Shown here: positions 1-7,257 of the stretch, piece by piece | How positions within the stretch are numbered: position 1 is the stretch's first letter | Layout: each line of letters begins with the position of its first letter | Assembly (NCBI GenBank): GCA_002428365.1 | Contig: DIVW01000051.1 | Span: 1 to 10,742 of the forward strand | DNA from: Propionibacteriaceae bacterium UBA6122 | GTDB lineage: Bacteria > Actinomycetota > Actinomycetes > Propionibacteriales > Propionibacteriaceae | Direction: 5' to 3' | DNA: 10,742 bases | The notes under the pieces: generated by a model | Seen by the model: the letters and a program-made list of their open reading frames with translations, nothing else | What the model was told of the DNA's origin: nothing | Databases searched by the model: none | Made by a program: the position numbers and the translations under genes

Positions 1-103
1 CCCGCGCGATCACCTCGTCGAGTGCGCTGCCCTCCGCCGACCTGCCGTAAAGCACGAACAACCACTCTAGGAGACTTCCACGCCGTCCCATCCCCACAGA
101 GTC

Positions 104-317
104 ACTTCTCACAAACGGTGACACGGCGTGAACGTGCAGGTCATGACCGCCGCCACCGGCCGCCTCGTCCGGCTTCACCGAGATGCGGTCCACGACCCGA
201 CCGCAGCCCGCACACACGGCATCATCGAGGCATTGGCCAGGACAGACGCGATGACTTTCACCGGCAAGGGGCCACCTAGGGAGCCCACGGCAGCGTGGCA
301 CCCCGATCAAGCGGGGC
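104..317 (+). pseudogene. Decayed IS5-type DDE transposase fragment
   Basis: Read from 104, the frame gives SHKR, a stop codon (TGA at 119-121), then HGVNVQVMTAATGRLV and later HDPTAARTHGIIEAL and MTFTGKG. This is the typical middle of actinobacterial DDE_Tnp_4/IS5-type transposases, where the usual text is like KHKRHGVNVQV, LTAARTHGIIDAL and ADKGYQG. After the glycine near 271 the similarity continues in a different frame (LGSPRQRGTPIKRG, 276-317), so there is at least one frameshift as well as the in-frame stop. The N-terminal third and the C-terminal RRxxxVxRxxAxxKxxK-like end are not recognisable. No terminal inverted repeats or target duplication could be seen. It is a dead remnant, not a coding gene. 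The family call comes from remembered family motifs, not a search. Confidence 0.7.
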
Positions 318-650
318 ACCGCAGCACGGTTGTCGGCGTACGGCTTCCAGTGCAGCGCTAGGTACGCCAGACACACGTCGGAGCACCAGCCGCGCCGATA
401 TCGTGCGGTGAGCGCGCAGCGTTCCGTTTCCGATGCTCACACTGACTCGGTCGGGCAACGGACTGCGGCAGAAGCACGCGCTGATGTCGGCATCGTGGCA
501 CGCGTGTGCGCGTTTCGCTGGCTCTGTACCTTGAGCGCGGTGGATGATGCCGAACTGCTTGAGCTGTGGTCACATCGCTCACCGATCCGCTGCGTCGCTG
601 GCTGGCCGCCGGCTGCCTGTCACGGCACGGGCGGCGGCCACCGGGCAGAC

Positions 651-665
651 TTGACGCGGTGTCAA
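651..665 (+). promoter_or_regulatory. Dyad TTGAC-N5-GTCAA upstream of the kinase gene
   Basis: Two 5-base arms, TTGAC at 651-655 and GTCAA at 661-665, are separated by GCGGT. The left arm also resembles a -35 hexamer (TTGACG), but no good -10 hexamer lies 16-18 bases downstream, so it may instead be part of an operator. It sits about 40 bases before the chosen GTG start of the kinase. Role is inferred only from position. Confidence 0.25.
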
Positions 666-691
666 CAAGGCGAGCTGCCTCGGCGGGTACA

Positions 692-700
692 GGGAAAGGA
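692..700 (+). promoter_or_regulatory. Ribosome binding site setting the kinase start
   Basis: GGGAAAGGA ends 6 bases before the GTG at 707-709. This is the only purine-rich site near any candidate start of this reading frame, so it favours 707 over the upstream in-frame GTG at 566. Confidence 0.6.
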
Positions 701-706
701 CATCCT

Positions 707-1912
707 GTGACGTCGAGTCGACGATGGGGACGATGGGCGTGGGTGCGGCGTTGCGGGGTCTACCTGCTGGGCTCGCTACTCTCCGGGGTCGCCACGGTGC
801 TCGCGCTGCCACTGCTGTGCATCCCGGGGCCGTCCCGGCTGTGGGCGGACTGGCACCGTTACCGTGCCGGCCGGCTGCTCGGCGCGCCGTTTGCATCGCG
901 TCCTGCTCTGCGCGCGACAGGACGCCGGGCACGGGCCGATTCGGCCACGGTCCGCACCTCCCGCGCCCTGCTGTGGCTGCCGGCGAACGCGCTGGCCGGG
1001 GTGGTGTTTGGCCTGCCCGCGCTGCTATGCACGGGCAACATCGTCGTCGCCTTGATCGCCACACCGCTGTGGTGGGCGTTCAGGCCGGAGGACCGGCCAC
1101 GGCTGTTCATCGACGTTCCGGTGACCGGCTGGGCGACAGCCCTCACCCTCGGTCCACTGCAGATCCTCCTCCTCACCGGGCTGGCGTACGTGGGCTTCGC
1201 ACCGATCGCTCGCGCACACGCCCGAATTTGCCTGGTGGTGCTGTCGCACTCGACGAACGACGAGCTCGCCGAACGGGTCGCCGTGTTGACCCGCACCCGA
1301 GCGGACGTGCTCGACGCGCACGGCGCGGAACTGCGCCGGATCGAACGCGACCTGCACGACGGCACCCAGGCCCGGCTGGTGGCCATCGCGATGCGGCTGG
1401 CCGTGGCCCGGCAGGCGTTCTCCGACAATCCGCGGGACGAGCAGTTTGTGGAAGGACTCCTCCGGGAGGCACACGAAGGAACCGAAGAGGCGATGACCGA
1501 ACTGCGCGAGGTGATCCGCTCCGTCTATCCGCCGATTCTCGCCGATCGGGGCCTCGACGGTGCCCTGACCGCCGTGGCCACCGGCTGCGGCGTGCCAACC
1601 CGGCTGGACATCGGCGACCTCGAACGGGTCCCGCCGGCTGTGGAGGCCGTCGTCTACTTCACCGTCGCCGAGGCACTCACCAACGTCACCAGACACAGCC
1701 AGGCGACCGCGGCCGGCGTACGGGTGAGCCGCACGGCGGATCGGTTGTCGGTGGTGATCACTGACAACGGTACCGGCGGTGCCGACGATCGGCGGGGCAC
1801 CGGCATCGCCGGGATACGGCGCCGGGTACTCGCGCTCGACGGCACCGTCGAGGTCGACAGTCCGGCCGGCGGGCCGACGGCCATCACCGTGGAACTGCCG
1901 TGCGGGTGGTGA
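707..1912 (+). CDS. Two-component sensor histidine kinase (HisKA_3 / NarL-partner type)
   Basis: A 401-residue membrane histidine kinase that autophosphorylates and passes the phosphate to the regulator encoded next. Residues 16-41, about 88-123 and about 140-166 are hydrophobic and form the N-terminal membrane sensor region, with almost no extracellular domain, so the signal is probably sensed in the membrane. The dimerisation/phosphoacceptor domain (HisKA_3) follows; its H-box RDLHDGTQARL places the phosphorylated histidine at His217. The ATP-binding domain has the N-box with Asn326 (EALTNVTRHS), the DNG motif with Asp353, and a glycine-rich GTGIAGI at 364-370. The same frame is open up to a GTG at 566, but a good ribosome binding site just before 707 and the start of hydrophobic sequence soon after favour 707. 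The stop overlaps the regulator start by 13 bases. Family assignment is firm; the stimulus is unknown. Confidence 0.93.
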   Translation: MTSSRRWGRWAWVRRCGVYLLGSLLSGVATVLALPLLCIPGPSRLWADWHRYRAGRLLGAPFASRPALRATGRRARADSATVRTSRALLWLPANALAGVVFGLPALLCTGNIVVALIATPLWWAFRPEDRPRLFIDVPVTGWATALTLGPLQILLLTGLAYVGFAPIARAHARICLVVLSHSTNDELAERVAVLTRTRADVLDAHGAELRRIERDLHDGTQARLVAIAMRLAVARQAFSDNPRDEQFVEGLLREAHEGTEEAMTELREVIRSVYPPILADRGLDGALTAVATGCGVPTRLDIGDLERVPPAVEAVVYFTVAEALTNVTRHSQATAAGVRVSRTADRLSVVITDNGTGGADDRRGTGIAGIRRRVLALDGTVEVDSPAGGPTAITVELPCGW

Positions 1913-2559
1913 TCGCCGAAGACAACGTGCTGCTGTCCACCGGGCTGGAACTGCTGCTGGGCCGAGCGGGCTTCCAGATCGCCGCCGTCGCCGAGGATGC
2001 GGCGGGTTTCCTCACTGCCGTGCGGGAGCACCGGCCCGACGTCACAATTGTCGATGTCCGGCTGCCGCCGTCGTTTCGCGACGAAGGTATCCGTGCCGCC
2101 CTGCAGGCCCGCCGGGAGCATCCCGGCCTGCCGGTCCTGGTGTTGTCGCAATATGTCGAGCAGCAGTACGCCGCCGAACTGCTCTCCACCACCGGAGGTG
2201 GCGTCGGCTACCTCCTGAAGGACCGGGTCAGCCGGGTGGACGGGTTCGTCGACGCGCTGCGCCGCGTCGCCGCCGGTGGTACCGCGATGGATGCCGAGGT
2301 CATCGCCCAGCTCGTCCAACGCGCCGGCGACCCGATCGCCGCCCTCACCCCACGCGAACGCGAGGTGCTCGCATTAATGGCACAGGGTCACGACAACAAC
2401 GCGATCGCAACGCAGCTGGTTATCACCGACAACGCTGTCCACAAGCACATCGGCAACATCTTCGCCAAGCTCGGCCTCGCCGTGACCGACAGCGGCCATC
2501 GCCGCGTCCTCGCCGTCCTCGCTTACCTCAACGCCGGGGGCCAGATGAGCGGTCGCTAA
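1900..2559 (+). CDS. NarL/FixJ-family response regulator with LuxR-type HTH
   Basis: A 219-residue DNA-binding response regulator. The receiver domain fills residues 1 to about 120: acidic pair Glu7/Asp8, phosphoacceptor Asp52 (IVDVRLP), Ser83 and the conserved Lys107 (YLLKDRV). The C-terminal LuxR-type helix-turn-helix starts at LTPREREVLALMAQG (149-163) and contains the recognition helix region NAVHKHIGNIFAKLGL (178-193). It starts at a GTG that overlaps the end of the kinase gene by 13 bases, with no independent ribosome binding site, so translation is probably coupled. Kinase-regulator pairing is clear from this overlap and from the matching HisKA_3/NarL subfamilies. The convergent ABC operon next door is the most likely target, which is inference. 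All key residues of a functional regulator are present. Confidence 0.94.
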   Translation: MRVVIAEDNVLLSTGLELLLGRAGFQIAAVAEDAAGFLTAVREHRPDVTIVDVRLPPSFRDEGIRAALQARREHPGLPVLVLSQYVEQQYAAELLSTTGGGVGYLLKDRVSRVDGFVDALRRVAAGGTAMDAEVIAQLVQRAGDPIAALTPREREVLALMAQGHDNNAIATQLVITDNAVHKHIGNIFAKLGLAVTDSGHRRVLAVLAYLNAGGQMSGR

Positions 2560-2591
2560 CCTGACCCCCGTCTCCGTCGTCGATCACTCGC

Positions 2592-2611
2592 GAGCCGCCG
2601 CCAAGCGGCTC
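2592..2611. terminator. Short hairpin between convergent genes
   Basis: GAGCCGC (2592-2598), a 6-base loop, and GCGGCTC (2605-2611) form a perfect 7-bp GC-rich stem in the roughly 50-base gap between the response regulator and the permease. It overlaps the permease stop codon (2612-2610). There is no U-tract on either side, so it would be a weak or Rho-assisted bidirectional terminator at best. A 9-base direct repeat TCACTCGCG (2584-2592 and 2610-2618) flanks it. Confidence 0.35.
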
Positions 2612-5219
2612 ACTCGCGCCCGCCGATCGCGTCGACCGGCGCGGATCGCATCGCATACCGGGTGGCCATACTGATCGCAACCCAGGAGAGTGCGATGGTG
2701 AGCGTCACGATCGCCATGAGCCCGGTGAGGGAAATCGTGGGAACGGACGACTTCGTCAATCCGAGGCTGATGCCGATCAGCGGTGGGATCGTTGCCAGCA
2801 AGCCGAACAGCAGCGCCGAAAAGACCACGATCCTGGCCTCGCCGTTCATCATCGCGCGGACCTGGTCTCGGCTGGCGCCGATGAGTCGCAGCATCGCGAA
2901 CTCGCGAACTCGCGCCGCTGTGGCCATCACGAGGGTGTTCACCACGGCGATGGCGATGTAGCCCAGCAGCACCGTCTGGAATAGCAGGTTCAGCGCCCAG
3001 TCACCCGAGCCGCCGGACCCGGGTGCGGCCAGGAACGTCTGCCGGTCGCCGACCTGGACCGTGGGGTAGTGTGCGACGGCGCCACGCAGCGCGCCGACGA
3101 GCGCCTCTGGGTCGGTCCCGTGCACCGATCTGATCAGTACTGCGGTGACCACCCGCGCGGTGGTGTGGGCGATGACGAGGTCGTTGGGCAGGGTGACGTC
3201 CCCGAAGCCCAGGCCGTTCTCGTAGATCGCCACCACCCGTGGCTTGACCACTGTGCCGTCGCCGAGCCGGAGCTCGATCGTCCCGCCGACTTTCGCTCGG
3301 ACGGTCTGCGCGACGACCCGGCTCAGCGCCACCGCGTCGCCCCGCAGGTCGGCGATGTCGCCCTGCTCCACCGCGAGGTCCATGGTTTCGGAGAGCCGTT
3401 CGGGTGCCACGCCCTGCGCGGCGAAGACCTTGGTGGCGGTGCTGTCCTCGGACGGGAATGTCAACAGCACCTGCGTCCGCGCCATCGGCGTCGCCACGGC
3501 GACGCCGGGCACGCCGCGCACGGCGTCTACGACCTCCGGGGACACACCGGCACCGGACGAGGCGGTCAGCACGTGGTCGGCCCGTAGGCCGTTCTCGAGT
3601 TGGTGCTGCGCTCCGGCGGTCGTCGTGGAGGCGCCGAACACCTGCACGGCGGCCAGGGTTACGCCCATGGCCAGCGGTGTGGTGGCCGAGCTGAGCCGCT
3701 GCGAGTTGGCCCGCGCGTTGGCCTGGGCGAGGAAGCCGCCGGCCGTGGTCTGCCGGTTCAGGCACGAGCCGAACAGCACGATGGTGCCGCGAAGCAGCAG
3801 GGGTCCAAGGCACCCGAGCGCCACGACGAACAACAGGACCGCGCTCCCCGCGGTGTCGGCGGCCGAGTCGCCCGGCGACGCGACGTTGCCCAAGGTCAGC
3901 AGCAGCCCGAGCGGGATGAGTAGGACGCCGATGGTCAACCGGACCCAGCCGAGTTTCTTGGGCTCGACCGTGGCGTCTCCGATCGCCTCGACCGGGCTGA
4001 CCTTGGCCACCCGGCGCGCGACCAGCCAGCCGGCGAGCCGGGCGCTGGTCATGCACAGCACCAGCGCGGCCAGGAGGGGCAACAACCCCACCCGCATCTG
4101 GAAGTCCGGGGGCATCGCGTCCGCGAGGACGAACACGCCGCGCATCACGAACGCGAGCGCCACACCGGGCATCGCGCCGACGACGGCGCCGACCGACGAC
4201 ACGAGGGTCATCTCGGCGCCGATCATCCGGTGGATCTGTTTTGGCGTCGCGCCGATGGCCCGCAGCACGGCCAGTTCGCGTCTCCGCTGCCGCACCGACA
4301 GGGCGAGAGTGCTGGCCACCACGAACACCACGATCAGCACCATGGTGCCGCCGAACGACGCGGCCGACTCGACTACTAGGCTGCGGGCGTCGCCTACGTC
4401 CAGGAACTCCACGTCGCCGCGTCCCGCGCCGGTATGGGCCACGACGCCCGGCACGGCGGCCGTGATGCGTTCGGCCAACTGCTCCGGGGTCACACCGGGT
4501 GCGGCGAGCACGCCGATGGCGTCCACCCGGTCCGGACGGCCGGACAGCTTGGACGCCTGATCGTCGGTGACGAACACGGCGGACTGCCGGTCCAACCCAT
4601 CCCCCGGCGCGGTGGCAATACCCACGACGCGGTAGGACGACGGGATCGAGCCGACCACGAGGCGAACCGTCGCGCCGAGCGACATGTCGCCGCGCGCGGC
4701 GAGGTCGGCGTCGAGCACGACTTCGTCGGGCGCGGCGGGTGCGCGGCCCTCGCGGACTCGGAACGGCGCGAGCGCCGCAGCGGACCAGCCGTGTCCGAAC
4801 ATCGGGAAGCCGTCCGGGCCGGCCACTGCGTCGCCGTTCGAGGTCAGCACGCTGACCTCGACGTTGACGTCTCCGATGGCCGACTGAACACCGGGCACCG
4901 CAGCGACGGCGGCGATCTTGTCGGCGGGCAGCGTGACGCGCTCGCTGTAGCGGACCTCGGCGGTCTCGTCCAGCCAGAACGACTGCTCAGCGCCGAGGAC
5001 CACCGCTGCGCCCGAGTAGCGCTCGGGGGTCACGCCGGTGCCGAGGCCGGACACCAACAGTATCCCGCATGCGGTGATCACTGCCGAGCCCGCGGCGATC
5101 GCGAGGAAGGAGCCGACGAAACCGCCCTTGCGCCCCTTGATCGTGCTCCACGCCAGCGACAGATCTTTGCGGTACGGCACCACGAGGTGGACCAGCCGCC
5201 GGATGCGCCGGATCACCAC
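2610..5219 (-). CDS. FtsX-like ABC transporter permease (MacB/LolCE-type fold)
   Basis: An 869-residue permease with the duplicated FtsX plan. A first membrane helix lies at about 34-58, followed by a large extracytoplasmic domain to about 285. The first FtsX domain has helices at about 290-308, 333-358 and 376-402 and the motif LRAIGATPKQI (319-329). Two to three linker helices follow (about 424-444, 458-482, 511-530), then a second extracytoplasmic domain, then the second FtsX domain (helices at about 745-768, 796-818, 829-852; motif LRLIGASRDQV, 777-787). Such permeases couple ATP use in the cytoplasm to movement of lipids, lipoproteins or peptides at the outer face of the membrane, rather than forming a classical channel. 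The start is GTG at 5219 or the adjacent GTG at 5216; the latter gives a 4-base GTGA overlap with the ATPase stop, so expression is probably coupled. Substrate unknown; the neighbouring two-component system suggests antimicrobial or envelope-stress export. Confidence 0.93.
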   Translation of the reverse strand: MVIRRIRRLVHLVVPYRKDLSLAWSTIKGRKGGFVGSFLAIAAGSAVITACGILLVSGLGTGVTPERYSGAAVVLGAEQSFWLDETAEVRYSERVTLPADKIAAVAAVPGVQSAIGDVNVEVSVLTSNGDAVAGPDGFPMFGHGWSAAALAPFRVREGRAPAAPDEVVLDADLAARGDMSLGATVRLVVGSIPSSYRVVGIATAPGDGLDRQSAVFVTDDQASKLSGRPDRVDAIGVLAAPGVTPEQLAERITAAVPGVVAHTGAGRGDVEFLDVGDARSLVVESAASFGGTMVLIVVFVVASTLALSVRQRRRELAVLRAIGATPKQIHRMIGAEMTLVSSVGAVVGAMPGVALAFVMRGVFVLADAMPPDFQMRVGLLPLLAALVLCMTSARLAGWLVARRVAKVSPVEAIGDATVEPKKLGWVRLTIGVLLIPLGLLLTLGNVASPGDSAADTAGSAVLLFVVALGCLGPLLLRGTIVLFGSCLNRQTTAGGFLAQANARANSQRLSSATTPLAMGVTLAAVQVFGASTTTAGAQHQLENGLRADHVLTASSGAGVSPEVVDAVRGVPGVAVATPMARTQVLLTFPSEDSTATKVFAAQGVAPERLSETMDLAVEQGDIADLRGDAVALSRVVAQTVRAKVGGTIELRLGDGTVVKPRVVAIYENGLGFGDVTLPNDLVIAHTTARVVTAVLIRSVHGTDPEALVGALRGAVAHYPTVQVGDRQTFLAAPGSGGSGDWALNLLFQTVLLGYIAIAVVNTLVMATAARVREFAMLRLIGASRDQVRAMMNGEARIVVFSALLFGLLATIPPLIGISLGLTKSSVPTISLTGLMAIVTLTIALSWVAISMATRYAMRSAPVDAIGGRE

Positions 5220-6040
5220 TCGCCCAGGTGCGTCATGTGCGACGCAACCTGCTCCGGAGTGGGTCGGGTCAGCTCGCCCGCGATCCTGCCGTCGGCGAGA
5301 AACACGACCGAGTCGGCGAAGGAGGCGGCGACCGGGTCGTGGGTGACCATCAGCACGGTCTGCCCCATGTCGTCCACGACGTGTCGCAGCAGTTCCAGAA
5401 CCTGCTTGCTGGAGCGGGTATCCAGCGCGCCGGTCGGCTCGTCCGCGACCACCACGTCCGGGTGGGTGATCAGCGCGCGGGCGACCGCGACTCGCTGCTG
5501 CTGACCGCCGGAAAGTTCGCTCGGCCGCCGCGTGACATGCTCGCCGAGGCCGACCGCGGCGAGCACGTTTCGCAGGAACGCCTGGTCGGCCTTCCGGTCC
5601 GCCAGCCGCAGCGGCAGCGTGACGTTCTCCTCGACGGTCAGCGCCCCCAGCAGGTTGTACGCCTGGAAGATGAACCCGATCCGGTCGCGCCGCAGTTCGG
5701 TCAGCTCGCTCTCCGACGTGCTGGACAGTTCCGTGTCGCCCAGCATGACCCGGCCCGACGTCGGCCGGTCCAGACCGGCCGCGCAGTTCAGAAATGTGCT
5801 CTTGCCGGACCCGGACGGGCCCATGACGGCGGTGAACGTGCCGCGCGGGAAGTCGGCAGTCACCGCGTCGAGAGCCCGTACCGCATTCTTCCCCGACCCG
5901 TACTCCTTCGACACCGACTCCAAGCGCACCGCGTACGACGATGCCCCCGAAGTCGGCGATGCGCGGGTGTATGGCGAGTCGGTCGGGGCGGTCTCGGCGT
6001 GCGGGACGCGCCGTCTCGACGGGTCCCTCGTTGATCTCAT
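5213..6040 (-). CDS. ABC transporter ATPase (MacB/LolD-like)
   Basis: A 275-residue ATP-binding subunit that powers the downstream permease. Visible motifs in order: Walker A GPSGSGKST (74-82), Q-loop Gln126 (FIFQAYNLL), signature LSGGQQQRVAVARAL (176-190), Walker B VVVADEPTGALD (196-207, catalytic Glu201) and the switch His234 (MVTHD). The ADEPTGALD text and the short length are typical of the MacB/LolD group that partners with FtsX-type permeases. The first about 35 residues (MRSTRDPSRRR...) are charged and not part of the domain. ATG at 6040 is chosen because the coding similarity begins soon after it; the reading frame stays open upstream to 6556, but that stretch encodes transposase remnants. 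The gene is first in a two-gene operon and overlaps the permease start. Confidence 0.94.
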   Translation of the reverse strand: MRSTRDPSRRRVPHAETAPTDSPYTRASPTSGASSYAVRLESVSKEYGSGKNAVRALDAVTADFPRGTFTAVMGPSGSGKSTFLNCAAGLDRPTSGRVMLGDTELSSTSESELTELRRDRIGFIFQAYNLLGALTVEENVTLPLRLADRKADQAFLRNVLAAVGLGEHVTRRPSELSGGQQQRVAVARALITHPDVVVADEPTGALDTRSSKQVLELLRHVVDDMGQTVLMVTHDPVAASFADSVVFLADGRIAGELTRPTPEQVASHMTHLGEW

Positions 6041-6101
6041 GCCGTCCGATGCTAGGAGTGGCGGCGGCCTGGGCTGATACCTCCTACTACCGGAACTGAG
6101 G

Positions 6102-6115
6102 TACAGCCAGCTGTA
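6102..6115. promoter_or_regulatory. 14-base dyad upstream of the ABC operon (candidate operator)
   Basis: TACAGC (6102-6107) and GCTGTA (6110-6115) form a perfect inverted repeat with a 2-base spacer, about 62 bases before the ATPase ATG. NarL/LuxR-type regulators commonly bind short dyads of this kind, so it is a reasonable site for the regulator encoded at 1900-2559. No good -35/-10 pair was found nearby, and a second copy of the motif was not seen upstream of the kinase gene. Assignment is inference from position and symmetry. Confidence 0.35.
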
Positions 6116-6192
6116 GTTTCGCCGCGATGTCCAGCCGGGAGTTGATGTTGTCACAAACCCGAATCCGCTCCGTCGGTCCGCACTTGGAACTC

Positions 6193-6593
6193 CTAACTCT
6201 TTGAGCGTTGGAGTCGGCGCCAGCAGATGACGGCGCAGGCGAGGGTGAGGAACGCTTCGTGGATGTCGTCGCGGATCTCCCAGCGGATTCGAAAGGCGCC
6301 GGAACCAGTGCAGCAGGGCGATGGTCTGCACGACGACCCAGCGTCGGGTGCCGAGGCCGGAGCCGTGGCCAACTCCGCGTCGGGCGATGGGCGTGATGCC
6401 GCGCGTCCGTAGCTCGCGACGCCTCCCGCCGGCCGGCCCGCTCCCGCGCCTGACACCGCAGCAGATCATGGATCGTCTGGTCGGTGCCGTCATCACGCCA
6501 CAGTGCGAAGTAGTAGTAGGTGGCGGACTTCGGCGGCAGGTACGCCCACTGATCACCGGTCAGGTCACTCGGATACGCCGCACGCTCACCCAT
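6193..6593 (-). pseudogene. Composite IS5-family transposase relic
   Basis: Read on the minus strand, an ATG at 6593 opens MGERAAYPSDLTGDQWAYLPP, a typical IS5-type N-terminus. It jumps by an internal deletion to TYYYFALWRDDGTDQTIHDLL (to about 6424). The frame then changes, and RTRGITPIARRGVGHGSGLG and RRWVVVQTIALLHWFRRL follow (about 6417-6296), the usual catalytic C-terminal region. One extra base near 6290-6295 shifts the frame again to IRWEIRDDIHEAFLTLACAV and ICWRRLQRSKS, ending at a TAG at 6193. Most of the catalytic core is missing and no terminal inverted repeats were found. The N- and C-terminal pieces look like two different IS5 subtypes, so this may be a chimera of two insertions. 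It is not functional. Confidence 0.8.
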
Positions 6594-6726
6594 GATCAGC
6601 CCAACGCGGCCGGGACCCTACCGGTTACGACCACAGCTCACATTCACACGTCGTCCACAACCACAAGGGACGAAAGCTACCGAACCACCCTCAAAGCAAG
6701 TCCCGACCTCGCCCGCACCCGCAGCC
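6594..6726. other. Spacer between transposase and recombinase relics
   Basis: About 130 bases with no recognisable gene, terminal inverted repeat or RNA. It probably holds the remains of the transposase leader and of the missing recombinase N-terminal half, eroded beyond recognition. Confidence 0.35.
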
Positions 6727-7200
6727 TGCCACCGACGCATGCAGGGCCAGTACAACCACGGCGACGCCTACTACCGCTGCCGCTTCCCCCAGGAGTACCC
6801 CTCGCCAACCAGGTCCCACACCCCCGCAACGTGTACCTGCGCGGGGACGCACTCACCGACCCGCTCGACACCTGGCCGGCCTCCGCCTTCGCACCCCACC
6901 GCATCGCACACACGATCACCGCGATGGCCGACGCCCAACCCCTCAACCATCCGCCCTCGACGCCGGCGCCGACCCGGCCGTGGTCACCGCCTGGATCGCG
7001 CAGACCCAAGCCGAACGCGCCCGCGCGGAAACCGAACTACGCATCATCGCGCGCACCACCCCGCGCCGGATGAGCCAAGGAGAGATCACAACCCTGGTGA
7101 CCGCGCTCGGCGACATCGCCACCGTGCTCCGTAACGCCGACCCAGCCGACAAAGCCGAGGTCTACCGACAACTCGGCCTCCGACTGAACTACCAGCCGGA

Positions 7201-7242
7201 AACGCAAACGGTGCGCGCTGAAGTCGATCTCAGCGCACACCG
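7201..7242 (-). terminator. Rho-independent terminator of tRNA-Leu, inside the recombinase frame
   Basis: On the minus strand, just after the tRNA 3' end, a 13-base arm (7242-7230) and its complement (7221-7209) pair with a single C/A mismatch around an 8-base loop. They are followed by the T-rich tail TTTGCGTTT (7208-7200). This is a good intrinsic terminator, 16 bases beyond the tRNA discriminator base. The same bases code for VRAEVDLSAHRG of the recombinase relic on the other strand. Confidence 0.65.
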
Positions 7243-7257
7243 TGGGGTTATCGTTTG

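Larger units (their letters stand above)
318..706. other. Gene-free stretch upstream of the kinase
   Basis: I see no convincing gene here. Several frames stay open by chance because of the high GC, including one on the plus strand to 710 and one on the minus strand at 582-358, but none shows a family motif, a ribosome binding site or a sensible start. The first part is probably further transposase debris that has lost recognisable sequence. The last 60 bases hold the leader of the kinase/regulator operon, with a TTGAC-N5-GTCAA dyad (651-665) and a purine-rich ribosome binding site (692-700). Confidence 0.5.

Noticed and set aside
566..706. Longer kinase with 47 extra N-terminal residues from the GTG at 566
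   Set aside because: No ribosome binding site before 566, unlike the good one before 707, and the extra residues show no domain or membrane segment.
330..710. Plus-strand open frame before the kinase
   Set aside because: Its first part is out-of-frame transposase debris and the rest has no family similarity or start signal.
2894..2914. Tandem GCGAACTC repeat
   Set aside because: It lies in the permease and encodes the conserved FtsX motif RVREFAMLRLIG; a by-product of codon choice.
3244..4560. Long plus-strand open frame opposite the permease
   Set aside because: A shadow of GC-rich third positions in the permease; rich in Ser/Arg/Thr/Pro with no motif or ribosome binding site.
6080..6085. 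Perfect AGGAGG on the minus strand before the ATPase gene
   Set aside because: No ATG, GTG or TTG follows at a usable distance, and it is about 40 bases from the ATPase start, too far to serve it.
6087..6190. Minus-strand tail SRLDIAAKLQLAVPQFR as a possible gene fragment
   Set aside because: It reads like protein but I cannot match it to any family, and it is in the frame of the dead transposase with no start of its own.
5213..6556. A 447-residue ATPase starting at 6556
   Set aside because: Residues before the ATG at 6040 are transposase remnant in one frame and untypical spacer; the ABC domain begins only after 6040.
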